Positions 6,286-7,029 of a stretch of DNA of 7,029 bases are shown piece after piece. The translations under genes and the position numbers were made by a program. The stretch's first letter is position 1; each line of letters begins with the position of its first letter. The stretch is from Acidobacteriota bacterium (GTDB taxonomy: Bacteria > Acidobacteriota > Terriglobia > Terriglobales > SCQP01). The notes beneath the pieces were generated by a model. That model was not told where the DNA came from. It worked only from the letters and a program-made list of their open reading frames with translations, and did not search any database. The DNA is taken from contig JAKAOE010000094.1 of the NCBI GenBank assembly GCA_021823305.1, forward strand, positions 1-7,029, written 5' to 3'.

Positions 6286-6765
6286 TCAACGTACGGGAAT
6301 GTGGCAGACCGCCTGGCCGCGCTTCTCGAGATACTGCTGGTGATACTCTTCCGCCCGCCAGAACGGGCCCGCGGCGGTAATCTCGGTCACCACCGGCCGG
6401 CGGTGACACCCGCTCGCCGCTTCCGCCCGCTTCGAGGCCTCCGCTTCCGCCTTCTGTTCCTCGTCGCAATAGAAGATCGCCGAGCGGTACTGCGTGCCCA
6501 CGTCCGGGCCCTGCCGGTTCAGCGTGGTGGGATCGTGATTGTCCCAGAAGACGCGCAGCAGATCGCCGTAAGCGATTCGCGCCGGGTCGTACTCGACCTC
6601 CACCACCTCGGCGTGTCCGGTCCGGTCGCCGCAGACCTCCTTGTAGGTCGGGTTCTCGGTATGGCCGCCGGCGTAGCCCACCGCGGTCGCCGTCACTCCC
6701 TGGACCTGGCGGAAGGCCGCTTCCGAGCCCCAAAAACAGCCCATGGCGAACAACGCTTTCGGCAT
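6286..6765 (-). CDS. msrA: Peptide-methionine (S)-S-oxide reductase MsrA
   Basis: MsrA reduces the S form of methionine sulfoxide, free or in proteins, and so repairs oxidised proteins using thioredoxin. It has 159 residues and no signal peptide, indicating a cytoplasmic short form. The active site GCFWG is at residues 9-13 with the catalytic Cys10. Other family residues are visible: Y41 and E53 in the [13 protein letters not shown] stretch, and D88 and Y93 in DVGTQYRS. Four more cysteines are at 45, 100, 120 and 154. C154 in the C-terminal CHIP sequence is the most likely resolving cysteine; the Gly-rich tail with two recycling cysteines seen in E. coli MsrA is absent. The ATG at 6765 is the only sensible start, since the active site is nine codons on. 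Its ribosome site is poor, and it lies 15 bases after the stop of the upstream decarboxylase-like gene. It overlaps nothing and precedes the dehydrogenase gene by six bases. No msrB is visible. Confidence 0.96.
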   Translation of the reverse strand: MPKALFAMGCFWGSEAAFRQVQGVTATAVGYAGGHTENPTYKEVCGDRTGHAEVVEVEYDPARIAYGDLLRVFWDNHDPTTLNRQGPDVGTQYRSAIFYCDEEQKAEAEASKRAEAASGCHRRPVVTEITAAGPFWRAEEYHQQYLEKRGQAVCHIPVR

Positions 6766-6780
6766 AACCCGATTGTAACC

Positions 6781-7029
6781 CTATCGCTCTCCCGCCGCCG
6801 TCGGCGGAATCTGGAGCGCGTTGTTGAAGCGGTTGAAATAATTGAACATGCCGATCACCGCGGCGATCTCCACCACCGCGGGCTCGTCGAAATGCCGCCG
6901 CAGGCCGGCAAACACCGCGTCGTCGAGCGCGTCCGAAGCGCGCGTCATCTGCTCCGCGAAGCGCAGCGCCGCCTTCGCCGCCTCATCCATTTCCAGCCGC
7001 TCGAACTCCGCCAGGTCCCGCAGTGTCAG
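6781..7029 (-). CDS. AhpD/carboxymuconolactone decarboxylase-like protein, C-terminal part, cut by contig end
   Basis: The reading frame is open to the right edge, so the 5' part of the gene is outside the window; the ATG at 6990 is internal. About 82 residues are present. They match the C-terminal helices of AhpD-like carboxymuconolactone decarboxylase proteins: a FERLEMDEAAKAALRFAEQM helix, an acidic linker (DALDDAVFAGLRRHF), then the hallmark VVEIAAVIGMFNYFNRFNNAL and a short tail. Members of this group act as small thiol peroxidases or unidentified decarboxylases. The CxxC pair that would indicate AhpD-type peroxidase activity lies in the missing part, so the activity cannot be judged. 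It is the first visible gene of the - strand group, 15 bases before msrA, and probably shares its transcript, which would fit an oxidative-stress role. Confidence 0.85.
   Translation of the reverse strand: MTLRDLAEFERLEMDEAAKAALRFAEQMTRASDALDDAVFAGLRRHFDEPAVVEIAAVIGMFNYFNRFNNALQIPPTAAGER

Noticed and set aside
6985..7029. Adapter remnant at the right-hand edge
   Set aside because: No AGATCGGAAGAGC-like sequence is present, and the decarboxylase-like reading frame stays open and family-like to the last base.

Overview
The window is a GC-rich bacterial contig fragment of 7029 bases. It encodes the end of an RND efflux operon on the + strand, and six tightly spaced genes on the - strand read towards it. 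A lipoprotein outer-membrane efflux channel shows a Gram-negative (two-membrane) cell. The high GC and the mix of HAE1-type RND pump, NodT-type channel, L-2-hydroxyglutarate oxidase and tandem universal stress protein would suit an Acidobacteriota or proteobacterial genome. No marker gene fixes the phylum, so this is only a guess.

Positions 11-2899 (+) hold the C-terminal half of an RND inner-membrane permease, followed with zero spacing by its outer-membrane factor, a NodT-family lipoprotein. The periplasmic adaptor normally needed for a tripartite pump is not in the window and would be expected upstream. The first eight bases (TCCGATCT) match the 3' end of the common Illumina adapter. They create a false in-frame stop right at the edge, so the permease is cut by the contig end and is not a true short gene.

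Positions 2913-7029 (-) read, in transcription order from the right edge: a partial AhpD/carboxymuconolactone decarboxylase-like protein, methionine sulfoxide reductase MsrA, a classical short-chain dehydrogenase, L-2-hydroxyglutarate oxidase LhgO, a tandem-domain universal stress protein, and a two-helix YgaP-like (DUF2892) membrane protein. Gaps among the first five are 15, 6, about 1 and 60 bases, so they are probably co-transcribed. The last gene sits behind a 168-base spacer and may have its own promoter. Common themes are redox balance and repair of damaged proteins and metabolites: peroxide or thiol chemistry, methionine sulfoxide repair, oxidation of the dead-end metabolite L-2-hydroxyglutarate, and stress adaptation. 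That theme is an inference from gene content.

The two groups converge, with only 13 bases between their stop codons (2900-2912), and no clear intrinsic terminator is visible. No RNA gene, insertion sequence, CRISPR array or phage gene was seen, and no stretch over 300 bases lacks a gene. I found no convincing new biological system. The points most worth checking are the adapter remnant, the stress/repair gene cluster, the degenerate second nucleotide site of the stress protein, and an imperfect palindrome upstream of the small membrane gene.
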